From: PSRJ01 sp963825305
Lineage (GTDB): Bacteria; Acidobacteriota; Terriglobia; Bryobacterales; Bryobacteraceae
NCBI GenBank assembly: GCA_963825305.1
Contig: CAWGTA010000007.1
Location: 558,001 to 622,000, forward strand
DNA length: 64,000 nt
Reading direction: 5' to 3'
The position numbers and the translations under genes were made by a program. Numbering within the stretch: the first letter of the stretch is position 1; every line of letters begins with the position of its first letter. Of the stretch, positions 18,588-27,377 are shown piece by piece. A model generated the notes under the pieces. The model searched no databases. It saw only the letters and a list, made by a program, of their open reading frames with translations, and had not been told where the DNA came from.

Positions 18588-20435
18588 GTGCCCGTCTCTT
18601 CACTGCAAATCAGCAGTCTTCTCGCTGAACTCAAAGAGCTTCGTGAATTTTGCCTCGCCATGGAAAAGGAATTTGGAGAGTCCATCGCCGAGGCTTGCCC
18701 GCAGTCCCGCCGCAGCGTGCGGAACCTTCTCGATTACCTCGCTCTGCGCAAGCACGATTTGCGTGATCTGCAATCCCGGCTGGCCGCTCTCGGGCTCTCT
18801 TCGCTCGGACGCAGCGAATCGGGCGCGCTGGCCGCACTGGAGGCCGTCATAGCCATCGTGGAAAAACTGAGTGGAGGACAGTGGGTCGATCCATTGCCGC
18901 CGGACCAAGTCGCTTTCAAGATCGGTTCCGCCGTCCTGTCCGAGCATGCCGACGATCTCCTGGGACCGGTCCCTCACGGCCGCGCCGTTCGCATCATGGT
19001 AACTATGCCGTCCGAAGCCGCCCAGTCCTACGAACTAGTTAAAGGCCTGGTCGAGGCGGGTATGGACGTTATGCGAGTTAATTGCGCGCACGATTCCGAG
19101 CGCGAGTGGGAATGCATGATCGCCCACATGCGCCGTGCCAGCCAGGAATTGGGGAGACACTGCAAGGTGCTGATGGATCTGGCCGGCCCCAAATTGCGCA
19201 CTGGCCCTATCCACCGTGGATCTCACGTCGTGCGCTGGCGGGTTGGCAAGGACGCGCGCGGCTCCATCGTCGCTCCCGCACGCATCGCGCTTGGTCGGCA
19301 AGCACGCGAGCTCGGAATCGCTGCCCTCCGCTGACGTCCAACTCCCCGTACCTGAGACTCTGCTGCGCTCCGCCCGCCTCGGCGATACCGTTCGCGATTC
19401 AGGATAGCCGCGGGAAGACGCGGAAGCTGACGGTGATCCACAAAGCCGATCACGCCTGCCTCTGCGCCTGCGATCACAGCGCTTACGTCCTCAGTCGCGC
19501 CGAATGGTCGCTCGTGCGCGACGGAAAGGAAATCGACGCCGGCCATGTTGGCGACCTTCCCTTCGTCGAGGAACCGATTCGCCTGCACCCGCGCGATTTG
19601 CTGGTCTTGACCGAGGGGGTAAACCAGCCGCCCGCGGCGCATCGCGATATCCCGCACATCTCCTGCACGCTTCCCGAAGTCTTCTCCACGGCGCTGGCGG
19701 GCCAGCCGATATTCTTCGATGACGGCAAAATCGAAGGCCGCATCCGCGAGGTGCACCCCGATCACATGCTGGTCGAGATCGTACACGCGGGCGCGGACGA
19801 GGCCAAGCTCGGTTCGGCCAAAGGCATCAATCTTCCGGAAACCGATTTCGGCATCGGCGCGATGACCGAAAAAGACCGGCACGACCTCGACTTTGTCTCC
19901 GAACACGCCGATATCGTCGGCCTGTCGTTCGTGCGCCGGCCCGAGGACGTCCTCGAACTGCTAGCAGGAATTGGCCGCTCGCGGCAAGAGCCAGATGGGA
20001 ATCATCCTCAAGATCGAAAACCGCCCGGGATTCGATCAGCTTCCGCTCATCATGATGGCGGCCCTGCGCCATCATCCGGTGGGAATCATGGTTGCGCGCG
20101 GCGACCTTGCCATCGAAGTCGGTTTCGAGCGTCTGGCCGAAGTCCAGGAGGAGATCCTGTGGCTCAGCGAAGCCGCGCACATGCCGGTGATCTGGGCCAC
20201 GCAGGTGCTCGAAACGCTCGCCAAGACAGGCATCCCCTCGCGCGCCGAGGTCACCGACGCCGCCATGGGCGTCCGCGCCGAGTGCGTCATGCTGAATAAG
20301 GGCGAGCACATTCTCGACGCTGTCCGCTTCCTCGATCACGTCTTGCACCGCATGCAAGCCCATCATTTGAAGAAGCGCTCGATGCTCCGCCGCCTGGCCG
20401 TCGCTGAAGTCGACCACACCGCATCCCCGGCGTGA
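18588..20435 (+). pseudogene. pyruvate-kinase-family protein with N-terminal extension, three frameshifts
   Basis: The GTG at 18588 is the probable start, without a strong ribosome site. An extension of about 120 residues (SVRNLLDYLALRKHDLRDLQ) precedes the barrel. Barrel motifs then appear across four frames: IMVTMPSEAAQSYELVKGLVEAGMDVMRVN, CKVLMDLAGPKLRTG, FFDDGKIEGRI, then GIILKIENRPGF and MVARGDLAIEVGFERLAEVQEEILW. These are the ADP/PEP-binding and KIE motifs of pyruvate kinase. Extra single bases lie near 19290, 19395 and 19975. The allosteric C-terminal domain is absent, since the product ends soon after the barrel. Combined length is about 615 residues. Confidence 0.75.
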
Positions 20436-21513
20436 TAGGTGGGTGTTTCAGCTTAGCCATAAATGCTGCAAATGGAACCCCATGACCGCTTAGAAAACAG
20501 TGCATCAGATCCTGTTTCTGATTCGGCCCATCCGCTCGCAAGCCGGCCGCGCTCTATGTGCCGCAACATTTCAATTTGCGATTTGTCCTTATTCGGGCAT
20601 CTCCACACCGAGGCCTTCGGCCACTTGTTCTGCGTGAATTTCACAATATGCCAACAACGCAGGCTTCTGCGACCCAAGTTAGCGGTACAGCAGAAAACAG
20701 GCCACCTTGCCGCAAGTGGCCAGCTAACAAAAGACCCATGGGGGCCTTAGTCGGGCCATTTTGTCCCGAGACCCGCGCTGAGGAGCCATATGATTCCATG
20801 ATGGCAGATTTTTGCGGAACACTGTTCCGAGGCTTCAGGGGAATTAATGCCTGCTCGAGGCGCACCAACTCGTGCCAATCGGATAAGCCTCCCTAAGAGG
20901 GCGAGGCACCTCCCTTTTTCGACGAAGCTTCCGCTTCTGACCGTAAATAGTCAAGTGACTTTGTGCGGTCACTATCCTGATCGCGTCTTAGAACGCGATG
21001 CCCTGCCGGCGTGGGGAGCCTCGCCCGTAGCTGTGGTGGAATATTCAGCCCAGCAACGTTCGGCCCTTCTCATGCCTTAGATGAGTTGCTGCTAGGTTCA
21101 CAAAGTCAAAGATATATGAAGTGGATTTTCCCAAGCAGGAATTGACCATCACAATCGAACCCGATAAGGACGGCCAACACGGTTTCTAGGTTCTCGGCGA
21201 ACCGACCACATTCTGCTGCCATCCCGACCAACCTAAACAGTTGGTGCCGCGCCCGCTGGACGTGTATTAAGTAGTTTGATCGAGAATTGGAGCGTTCCAG
21301 GGACCGACGTCCCGCGTGCTGCCTGCTCAGGGTTACCGGCGCGTCGAAAGTCGAAATGGATTCGAGGTGCAGGACTTAGCGAGAACAGCAGCGGCGAGTT
21401 CGCTCCCTCCCCTGTCTACCTCGCAAAAAAGCCGTGGTTGCTCAGCTTGGCTGCACTCATCAACTGCTCGGCATCGCTGCCTGAGCACTGTGTGATTGTC
21501 TATTGACGCGCTG
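20436..21513. other. no gene recognised
   Basis: About 1.08 kb with only short unrelated open frames. A near-perfect hairpin GGCCACCTTG/CAAGTGGCC occurs around 20700-20720, without a following T tract. The sequence is less GC-rich in places than the flanks and may be decayed gene remnants, but nothing could be named. Confidence 0.5.
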
Positions 21514-21741
21514 TTAGATCTTGTAATCGGTCTTGCGGAGTGCGCCCTCGTACCGTTCCTTGGCGGCCTGAACTCTATCCCGGGCCTCCTCTTCGGCGAA
21601 ACCGGCTTTTTCCCAAAGATCCCATGCCTGGACCGAGTGGTCTGGCGTTGCGAGTGCCTCTTCTTCACGAATGGCTATAATCCATCTCTCTACTGCGTCC
21701 TTGTAGGCTTGCCGGAGACGATCCAGTTCTGCGTTGTCCAT
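21514..21741 (-). CDS. small helical hypothetical protein
   Basis: A 75-residue product from the ATG at 21741 (an ATG four codons upstream at 21753 is possible). It is almost entirely amphipathic helix with strong heptad character: LRQAYKDAVERWIIAIREEEALA, a D-H-S-x-x-A-W-D-L-W-E segment, then EEEARDRVQAAKERYEGALR. No signal peptide is present. The charged coiled-coil-like pattern suggests a real small protein; I recall similar short proteins in acidobacteria, but no function is known. A TATAAT sequence lies about 12 nt upstream of the ATG. It is isolated in a gene-poor stretch. Confidence 0.55.
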   Translation of the reverse strand: MDNAELDRLRQAYKDAVERWIIAIREEEALATPDHSVQAWDLWEKAGFAEEEARDRVQAAKERYEGALRKTDYKI

Positions 21742-21753
21742 AATCAACGCCAT

Positions 21754-22229
21754 TATAGGATCAGACCGATGTCAGCTCCATATCAAATCGATTTCGGCCG
21801 GTTTGATCGGAAGAGGCTCCGCATCGTGGACAGACCTCAATGTGGCAACCCAACGCGGCGGTGCGTCAACCCATGTTTCACGGCAAGATTCTGCAAACCG
21901 CACATCCAAGCGTAGAATCCACCTTGGAGTGGCTGTTGACCACGTGTCTGTTTCCGCTTGCGGCAGCTGCCAGAATCCGCGTAGCCAACGGCGACGCCAT
22001 TAGGCGGTGCTCCAAGCCTATAACAGGTACTGGAAACACATCGCGGCTGCCGCCGTCCAAACGCCCCGGATTATACAGAAGCTCAGATGATGATTTCGTT
22101 ACATTGCGCCAACCAAACCAAATTATGCAGTGCAGCGAATGATCGATCACCCCCAGGCGGCCGTCTCTAGCGATGAGAGTCAGGTTGGGCGGCCCACGCC
22201 AGACTAACGCTGCCCCTTTCGCGAGACTG
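21754..22229. other. no gene recognised
   Basis: About 475 bp between the small helical protein and the integrase remnant, with no coding pattern or RNA structure that could be named. Confidence 0.45.
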
Positions 22230-22427
22230 GCCAGGTTGCGATCGAAGCTACTGCTGGCGCAGGGCGCCACCCTGCACGATGTGAAAGAAATTCTCGGCCA
22301 TTCGCAGATTGCCCTGACATCGGACCTCTACGGCTACGCCTACACCTCAGTGCTCCGTGGCACGGTGGATCGGGTCGGCTCGGTTTTGGCTCTCCAGTTC
22401 CCGGTGGCTCCCCTGGCAGGCTGCTGA
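22230..22427 (+). pseudogene. tyrosine recombinase C-terminal remnant
   Basis: The frame reads SKLLLAQGATLHDVKEILGH, then SQIALTSDLYGYAYTSVLRG. This is the last part of a tyrosine recombinase catalytic domain: the conserved LGH (box II His) and the Y of the DLYGY segment, which matches the catalytic-tyrosine neighbourhood. Box I and the rest of the protein are missing; upstream sequence in this frame is unrelated. The fragment runs into a MITE-like repeat at 22420 and lies 170 bp from tRNA-Thr, typical of a degraded integration site. Confidence 0.65.
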
Positions 22428-22546
22428 AAAAGCCCGAACCTCCGCTTGCTGACGCGCGGGGCTCAGAAACGCGACATCGGCTTTGCAAGTAGTTACCGAG
22501 CCGCGACCGTAAAGGAGCGGAAGCCGGCCGGGCTTTTTTCAGCACC
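22420..22546. repeat. 127-bp MITE-like element with terminal inverted repeats
   Basis: The left end GCTGCTGAAAAAGCCCG (22420-22436) and the right end CGGGCTTTTTTCAGCACC (22529-22546) form near-perfect inverted repeats. The inside carries two further GC-rich phrases, CTGACGCGCGGGGCTCAG and CCGAGCCGCGACCGTAAAGG. There is no coding capacity. Such short elements with terminal inverted repeats are usually moved by a transposase encoded elsewhere. It follows the integrase remnant and precedes the two tRNA genes. As a transcript it would fold into one long hairpin ending in a T-rich arm, so a terminator role is also possible. Confidence 0.6.
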
Positions 22547-22595
22547 TTGCTAGGACGAAAGCTGCGTCCCAACTGAGAGGTAAATTATTGATTAT

Positions 22596-22671
22596 TGGAG
22601 CTGGCGGAGGGATTTGAACCCCCGACCCTCTGATTACAAATCAGATGCTCTACCAACTGAGCTACGCCAGC
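22596..22671 (-). tRNA. tRNA-Thr (anticodon UGU)
   Basis: The minus strand gives a complete cloverleaf: acceptor GCTGGCG paired with CGCCAGC, discriminator T and an encoded CCA, anticodon arm CTGATTTGTAATCAG with anticodon TGT, and a T arm with GGTTCAAATCC. Length 76 nt. Confidence 0.95.
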
Positions 22672-22680
22672 TACGGCGGG

Positions 22681-22755
22681 TGGAGCGGGAGACGGGGATC
22701 GAACCCGCGACCAACAGCTTGGAAGGCTGTGACTCTACCACTGAGTTACTCCCGC
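22681..22755 (-). tRNA. tRNA-Gly (anticodon UCC)
   Basis: The minus strand gives acceptor GCGGGAG paired with CTCCCGC, an encoded CCA, anticodon arm CAGCCTTCCAAGCTG with anticodon TCC, and a T arm with GGTTCGATCC. Length 75 nt. It lies 9 bp upstream of tRNA-Thr on the same strand and is probably cotranscribed. Confidence 0.95.
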
Positions 22756-23782
22756 TCGTCTTTGTTTTCAACGCTTTTGATTGTGTCCTAATGGACCGAC
22801 CAAATCAAAATGGGGCCGAATGGAGACAATCTGCACAAAATCTGCACAAAGTCGAAACGCCATTGCTAAAATGCACAAAGTGCCGTTCGCGATGGACTCA
22901 CGCTCCGTCCGCATTGCCTTCCGATCCCGCACCTTTCTTCCCTTGAACAATCCTTTCTAAATCTACCACGGCTTTCCACGTCTCAGACTGCCTGCTACAT
23001 GTGGTGGATGTTCGCGTCGTCTCGACCTTCGAGTTCAGCAACTAGCCCCTGGATCCGCTTATGAGGCACCCCGCCATCATGCTGCTGACCTGTGGCAGGC
23101 CCTCGCCGCACTACTCAGGCTAAGGATTTCCCTTTCTTTCGGGTCCGATCTTTGTCGTTTGACTCCAATTCATGACTCTTGGGTCCAAGCGGGCTGGCGG
23201 GCGATAAGTGTCGAAGGTGTGCTATCCGAAGACACAGAAGAAGAATCGGAACCGACCTAGAACGCGGTACACTTCCCACTGTCTTCGCTGACATTCGGCC
23301 AAGTGGATTCCCGGACCTGGGGCGTTCCGGAGTAGTCTCCAGCTCCCCTCAAACGAAATAGAAGCCGAATGACGACCGGCAACACTGATTCGCCGATCAG
23401 TGCGAGCCTAGTCGCCGGGCTTGTGTATGGCGTTGTTTGCGCAAGCCACGAGGATTCGTGTGCCTGATGTGTGCAAGACTACAAGCGTCGCGGCTCGATG
23501 GCTCGTCAGCCAGAAGCCGATTAACATCTATCGCGGCCCCGTTTGACACCCCGGACCGGAGCATTGTCGCTCGTGCTTGGCGAACGGGCGTTTCTCGGTT
23601 CTGATCCGAGGCTAGCCGTGGATCCTGTTGATGTCGCGAATTGGTGCACGATAGTAATTCTCTCCTAGATTGTTCCGACTTCAACGAACTAATGCGGATT
23701 GACCCCCAGCACATGGATCCGAGCTGCATGCTGGAATTCCCCGGAATGGGCACCCGCCCGAGCCCCCGCTCGCACCCGTCCA
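22756..23782. other. no gene recognised
   Basis: About 1 kb upstream of the tRNA pair. Open frames here are short and lack any domain pattern. The tRNA promoter should lie at the left side, but no distinct hexamers could be assigned. Confidence 0.45.
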
Positions 23783-25015
23783 CTACGGATATTCTGTCTC
23801 ATCCAGGCGAGTCAGAACTTCGCGCGTTGGATCGAATATCCAGTTCATTAGCAAGCCCGCAAAAAGCAAGGCTGCGAACCCGGTGGCGAGCATGAATCCA
23901 TACTTCGGATGGCCCATCGTATCGCTGACGGCTCCCATCGCCAACGGTCCTACAACAGCCGACAGACACGTAAAGAAAAGAATTACTCCTGCGACCGCCC
24001 CATGCTCAGATTTCGGGAAACAGCTAATTCCTTTGGAATTGATGCTGGGGTAAATAACTGACATGAACAGGCCGGAAGCCGGCAAGAGATAGACGGCTGC
24101 ATCGGTGCCGCCGATGATAGTGCCGAGGAAGCAGATGAGGATCATGCCGCTGAAAAGGGCCAGGACGTGAGTCCAGTAGTAACGCTCGAGCATCCAGGCG
24201 CCCAGGAATCTACCACCGGCACGCAGAATGAAGAAAATCGAGATGCTGTAAGCTGCCAGGAAGGCAGCAGAGCCGTGATACCCGGCGAGCAACGTGGGCA
24301 TCCAGACGTAGATGGCCGCTTCCGTGGCAACATACAGGAACGCTCCGAGAGAGAAAGCCAGTGCGTACCGGTTTTTCATCGCGGCGACGGTGTGCTTGAG
24401 GTCCATGCTCTCCTGGCCGGACTTCATCGTATGCGGGTACCGGGCTCTCAGAGCGGCCAAGATCAGCACGACGCAGATTGTGCCGGCCAGAATGTAGAGT
24501 CCCTTCCACGAGGCGCCGGTCGCCAGCAGGCGCGCGAGAATCGCTGGTCCGATGATGGAGCCGACTCCGAAGAATCCCTCTACGGTGTTCATGAGCGAGG
24601 TATGCTCTTTGGTCGACTTGGAGAGGTCGCCGATCAGCGCGAGTGCGCCGGTTTTGAAAACACCGATGCCGATCCCGGAAATGACGAGCAGAATCGAGAA
24701 ATACAAGAACGAGTCGCCGGCTGCAAACAGATACGACGAGAGGGCGAATAGCGTCAGGCCGGCGACTATGGTTGTCTTCCGGCCGAGCATGTCCGCCAAG
24801 TGACCGAGGAAAAAACCGGCGAGGGCTATACCGGCCATAGTGGCGTACTGGAACGTGCCCGCGGCGGTCAAGCTCAAGCGGTAGGTCTTGATGATCTCAG
24901 GAATGATGAGACCGACGGAATCCGTGGTCATGGCAAACATCATGAACATGACGAAGGTGAGCGCCTTGATGGCTGCCATGTTTTGCCGTTTACTTTCAAC
25001 CGCGCGCGGAATCAT
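23783..25015 (-). CDS. MFS permease, sugar-type
   Basis: A 410-residue protein with about 12 membrane helices. The loop between helices 2 and 3 holds the MFS signature GHLADMLGRKTT. The start at 25015 overlaps the sucrose phosphorylase stop as ATGA, supporting coupled translation. It is last in the sucrose/fructan operon, so uptake of sucrose, fructose or a breakdown product is likely; this is inference from position. It is unlike the sugar porter at 27374-28726, and belongs to a different MFS branch with shorter loops. Confidence 0.85.
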   Translation of the reverse strand: MIPRAVESKRQNMAAIKALTFVMFMMFAMTTDSVGLIIPEIIKTYRLSLTAAGTFQYATMAGIALAGFFLGHLADMLGRKTTIVAGLTLFALSSYLFAAGDSFLYFSILLVISGIGIGVFKTGALALIGDLSKSTKEHTSLMNTVEGFFGVGSIIGPAILARLLATGASWKGLYILAGTICVVLILAALRARYPHTMKSGQESMDLKHTVAAMKNRYALAFSLGAFLYVATEAAIYVWMPTLLAGYHGSAAFLAAYSISIFFILRAGGRFLGAWMLERYYWTHVLALFSGMILICFLGTIIGGTDAAVYLLPASGLFMSVIYPSINSKGISCFPKSEHGAVAGVILFFTCLSAVVGPLAMGAVSDTMGHPKYGFMLATGFAALLFAGLLMNWIFDPTREVLTRLDETEYP

Positions 25016-26508
25016 CCATCTACCCCTACGGCTCTTGGCGCGACGCTCATCTTCCGGTTCCCCGCGGGATCGGAATAAGAAATGGTCGCGCTCCGATCGG
25101 CAAGATCAACATCGAGCCGGGCCCAGTCCATAGCTCTGCGCCATTCCATGGCCATCGAGTGGTCGTCCGAACTGTGCACCCGGAAGTCGCCCGCGAAAGC
25201 CGGGTGCGCGGTGCGGAAACGGATCAGTTCCAATAGAGCGCGCACTACCGGACAGCGCAGCTGCTCCTCCAGTTCAGCACTCGCGTAGTAATGACGATTG
25301 ATATCACGGCCCACGCCACTGCGGCGTAGCAGATCCAGATCGTTCGTTCCCGCCAGGAGGCCCACGTAATAGACCTGGGGAATGCCGGGAGCGAAAAACT
25401 GAAGCGCGCGCCCGATCAGGTATTCGTCGTCCCGGCGGCCCAAGGCATCGTAAAAGGTGCAGTTGACCTGGTAAAGATCGAGGTTATTGGCGGCAGCTCC
25501 GGTTGCCTGCCGGCTGGCGCCCGAGCTTCGCTCATGGATCGTTTCCACAAGATGATCGATTTGCGCGGGCGACAGCAGACCGGGCCGGTTTTCCGGACCC
25601 TTGCGGCTGGCCCCTACATCCAGAACTCCGATCCCATCGTGTGTGTCCAGCACGGTAACGGCATTGCGAGGGGCGATTTCGAGCCAGTGTTTTAAGGGCC
25701 GCGCGTCGGCTGCGTACAGAGCGTGCAGAACCAACGGCGGAAGAGCGAAGTCGTAAACCCAGTCCACCTGCCGCGCGATCTCGATCTGCTCCTCATAATG
25801 AGTATGGATTTCGACCAGCACTTCGATACCAAGCGCGTGGGCCCGATCCGCTAGCCCCGCGATGAACTCGAACGTCTCGGGAATCATGAAGCAGCTCGAG
25901 CCCGGTTTCTTGATCGCGTAGCCGGCCGCGTCGAGCCGGATGGCGCTAATACCCGCCGCCTGAAACTGCTCCAGGATGCCGTCCAGGTACTGTTCCCCGG
26001 CGGTATCCCGAACGTCGATATCGATCTGCTCGGAAGTGAAAGTCGTCCACAGCAGATGTTCGGCTCCGTTCGCCAAACGCGTTTTGGTAAACGGAAGCCC
26101 TGGCCTCGGACGATAAATCTGCAGCAGATCCGATTCTCGCGCGCCTTCCGGAAAGACGCGGCCGAAAGTGAGAAACATGCCCGCGTAAGGAGATGCCTCG
26201 CCTCGTTCCGAGAAGTCGAGATACTGCGGCGACCGGCTGGAAATATGGTTCACGATCAGGTCGGCCAGGATTTCGGTGCCATTGCCCAGAGCGCGCATGT
26301 CGTCCCACGAACCTAGCCGTGGATCGACCTTGGTGTGGTCGATGGGATCGAAGCCCGCATCGGCGCCATCGATCGGCCAGAAAAAAGGCAGTAGATGAAC
26401 GCCGCCGAACAAGCCGGCGAACGGGCCTTCCAGTAGCGCCTGGAGGTCGCGCAAGCCGCCGCCCGAGAAACGGTCGACGTAAGCGATAAGTTGGACTTGG
26501 TTCTTCAT
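25012..26508 (-). CDS. sucrose phosphorylase (GH13)
   Basis: Start at 26508, overlapping the previous stop as ATGA; a longer upstream frame is spurious. The 498-residue product begins MKNQVQLIAYVDRF, typical of sucrose phosphorylases, and has LLPFFWPIDGADAGFDPIDH. GH13 catalytic residues are visible: Asp193 in IRLDAAGY, Glu233 in LVEIHTHYEEQ and Asp291 in LDTHDGIGVLD. The enzyme converts sucrose and phosphate to glucose-1-phosphate and fructose in the cytoplasm; the fructose would then go to the PfkB kinase encoded in the same operon. There is no signal peptide. Length is normal for the family. Confidence 0.93.
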   Translation of the reverse strand: MKNQVQLIAYVDRFSGGGLRDLQALLEGPFAGLFGGVHLLPFFWPIDGADAGFDPIDHTKVDPRLGSWDDMRALGNGTEILADLIVNHISSRSPQYLDFSERGEASPYAGMFLTFGRVFPEGARESDLLQIYRPRPGLPFTKTRLANGAEHLLWTTFTSEQIDIDVRDTAGEQYLDGILEQFQAAGISAIRLDAAGYAIKKPGSSCFMIPETFEFIAGLADRAHALGIEVLVEIHTHYEEQIEIARQVDWVYDFALPPLVLHALYAADARPLKHWLEIAPRNAVTVLDTHDGIGVLDVGASRKGPENRPGLLSPAQIDHLVETIHERSSGASRQATGAAANNLDLYQVNCTFYDALGRRDDEYLIGRALQFFAPGIPQVYYVGLLAGTNDLDLLRRSGVGRDINRHYYASAELEEQLRCPVVRALLELIRFRTAHPAFAGDFRVHSSDDHSMAMEWRRAMDWARLDVDLADRSATISYSDPAGNRKMSVAPRAVGVDG

Positions 26509-27377
26509 GGCCGCCAGAACGGATCGCCGGCGGGAATCCACTGGACCGGCACTTCCGAAATGAAGCTTTTCAGCCAATCGGCACAGAGTCTCATGCCCTG
26601 TTCTTCGGAGACCCAGTGGCCGATCAGGATCATTCCCTTTCGTTCGCCGGCGGTGTTTGCGTCCGCGGCGTACTCGACTCCTTCCCACTCCCGCTGCTCT
26701 CCCGCAACGACTACGTCTACGTTTGCAAGCACGGTGGAAGCATGGAAGGGAGGCGTACCCTGGAGCAATCCGGCGCGGCTCACGAGAGCCTCGGGATCGC
26801 CGATCACGCGCATGGCATGAAGTTGCAGCCGCTTCTCCACGTCTTTTGCGAGGTCGCGCAAGCGGATGGCCGGCAGGACATAGACGCCGCGCTCTTCCTT
26901 GCTGGCATACTTTTCCCAGCCGAGGGCTTGCGCGAGTCCCGCCGCGGTCATATCCGGCTGGCGCGCGTGCAGGTGATCGTGGAACCTCCAGATAACGACA
27001 CTATTTTCGCGGATGAACTGGAGCTTCTTCTGGTATACGGGATCGTTGCCGAAGCCGCGAACGTCATCATTGCCAAGCCAAAAGGTTGGCTCGTGCGTAA
27101 TCACCATGTTTTTGCCGCTGGCGACGGAATGTTTGATGACGTCGAAAGTTGACATTACCGTGGTGGCGATACCGGTGACCTTGGAATCGGTATCGCCGGA
27201 CTTGAACGTGTCCGTCGGGCCGCCGCGCCAGGGCACGCCGAGATGTTCTTTGATGCGGTCGATGACTTGTCCGGCGGTGAGCGGCGCAGTCTGAGCAAGA
27301 CCAATCGCCGTCAAGGACAAGGCGGGAAATGCCGCGAATTCCCTGCGGGACAGAACACGAGTGGGAGGCGTCTTCAT
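26505..27377 (-). CDS. exported Nif3-like (NGG1p-interacting factor 3) protein
   Basis: Start at 27377, overlapping the sugar porter stop as ATGA; GGAGG lies further upstream. The 290-residue product starts with a signal carrying twin Arg (LSRREFAAFPALSLTAIGLA), then the Nif3 fold: ITHEPTFW where the family usually has a His-His-Pro, FHDHLHARQPDM, and a C-terminal GHWVSEEQGM close to the family GHxxSE motif. Nif3 proteins bind two metals and are linked to GTP cyclohydrolase-like or hydrolase activities. Here export, the altered first motif and position between a sugar porter and sucrose phosphorylase are all unusual. The role in sugar metabolism is unknown. Confidence 0.8.
   Translation of the reverse strand: MKTPPTRVLSRREFAAFPALSLTAIGLAQTAPLTAGQVIDRIKEHLGVPWRGGPTDTFKSGDTDSKVTGIATTVMSTFDVIKHSVASGKNMVITHEPTFWLGNDDVRGFGNDPVYQKKLQFIRENSVVIWRFHDHLHARQPDMTAAGLAQALGWEKYASKEERGVYVLPAIRLRDLAKDVEKRLQLHAMRVIGDPEALVSRAGLLQGTPPFHASTVLANVDVVVAGEQREWEGVEYAADANTAGERKGMILIGHWVSEEQGMRLCADWLKSFISEVPVQWIPAGDPFWRP

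Noticed and set aside
22614..22946. Open frame across the tRNA pair
   Set aside because: It runs through both tRNA genes on the opposite strand and has no protein-like pattern after them.
23397..23783. Minus-strand 128-residue open frame after the MFS gene
   Set aside because: Arg/Ser-rich, no domain, no ribosome site, in a gene-poor stretch.
24167..24751. Antisense open frame inside the MFS gene
   Set aside because: Typical high-GC antisense shadow of a membrane protein, rich in Gly, Arg and Glu.
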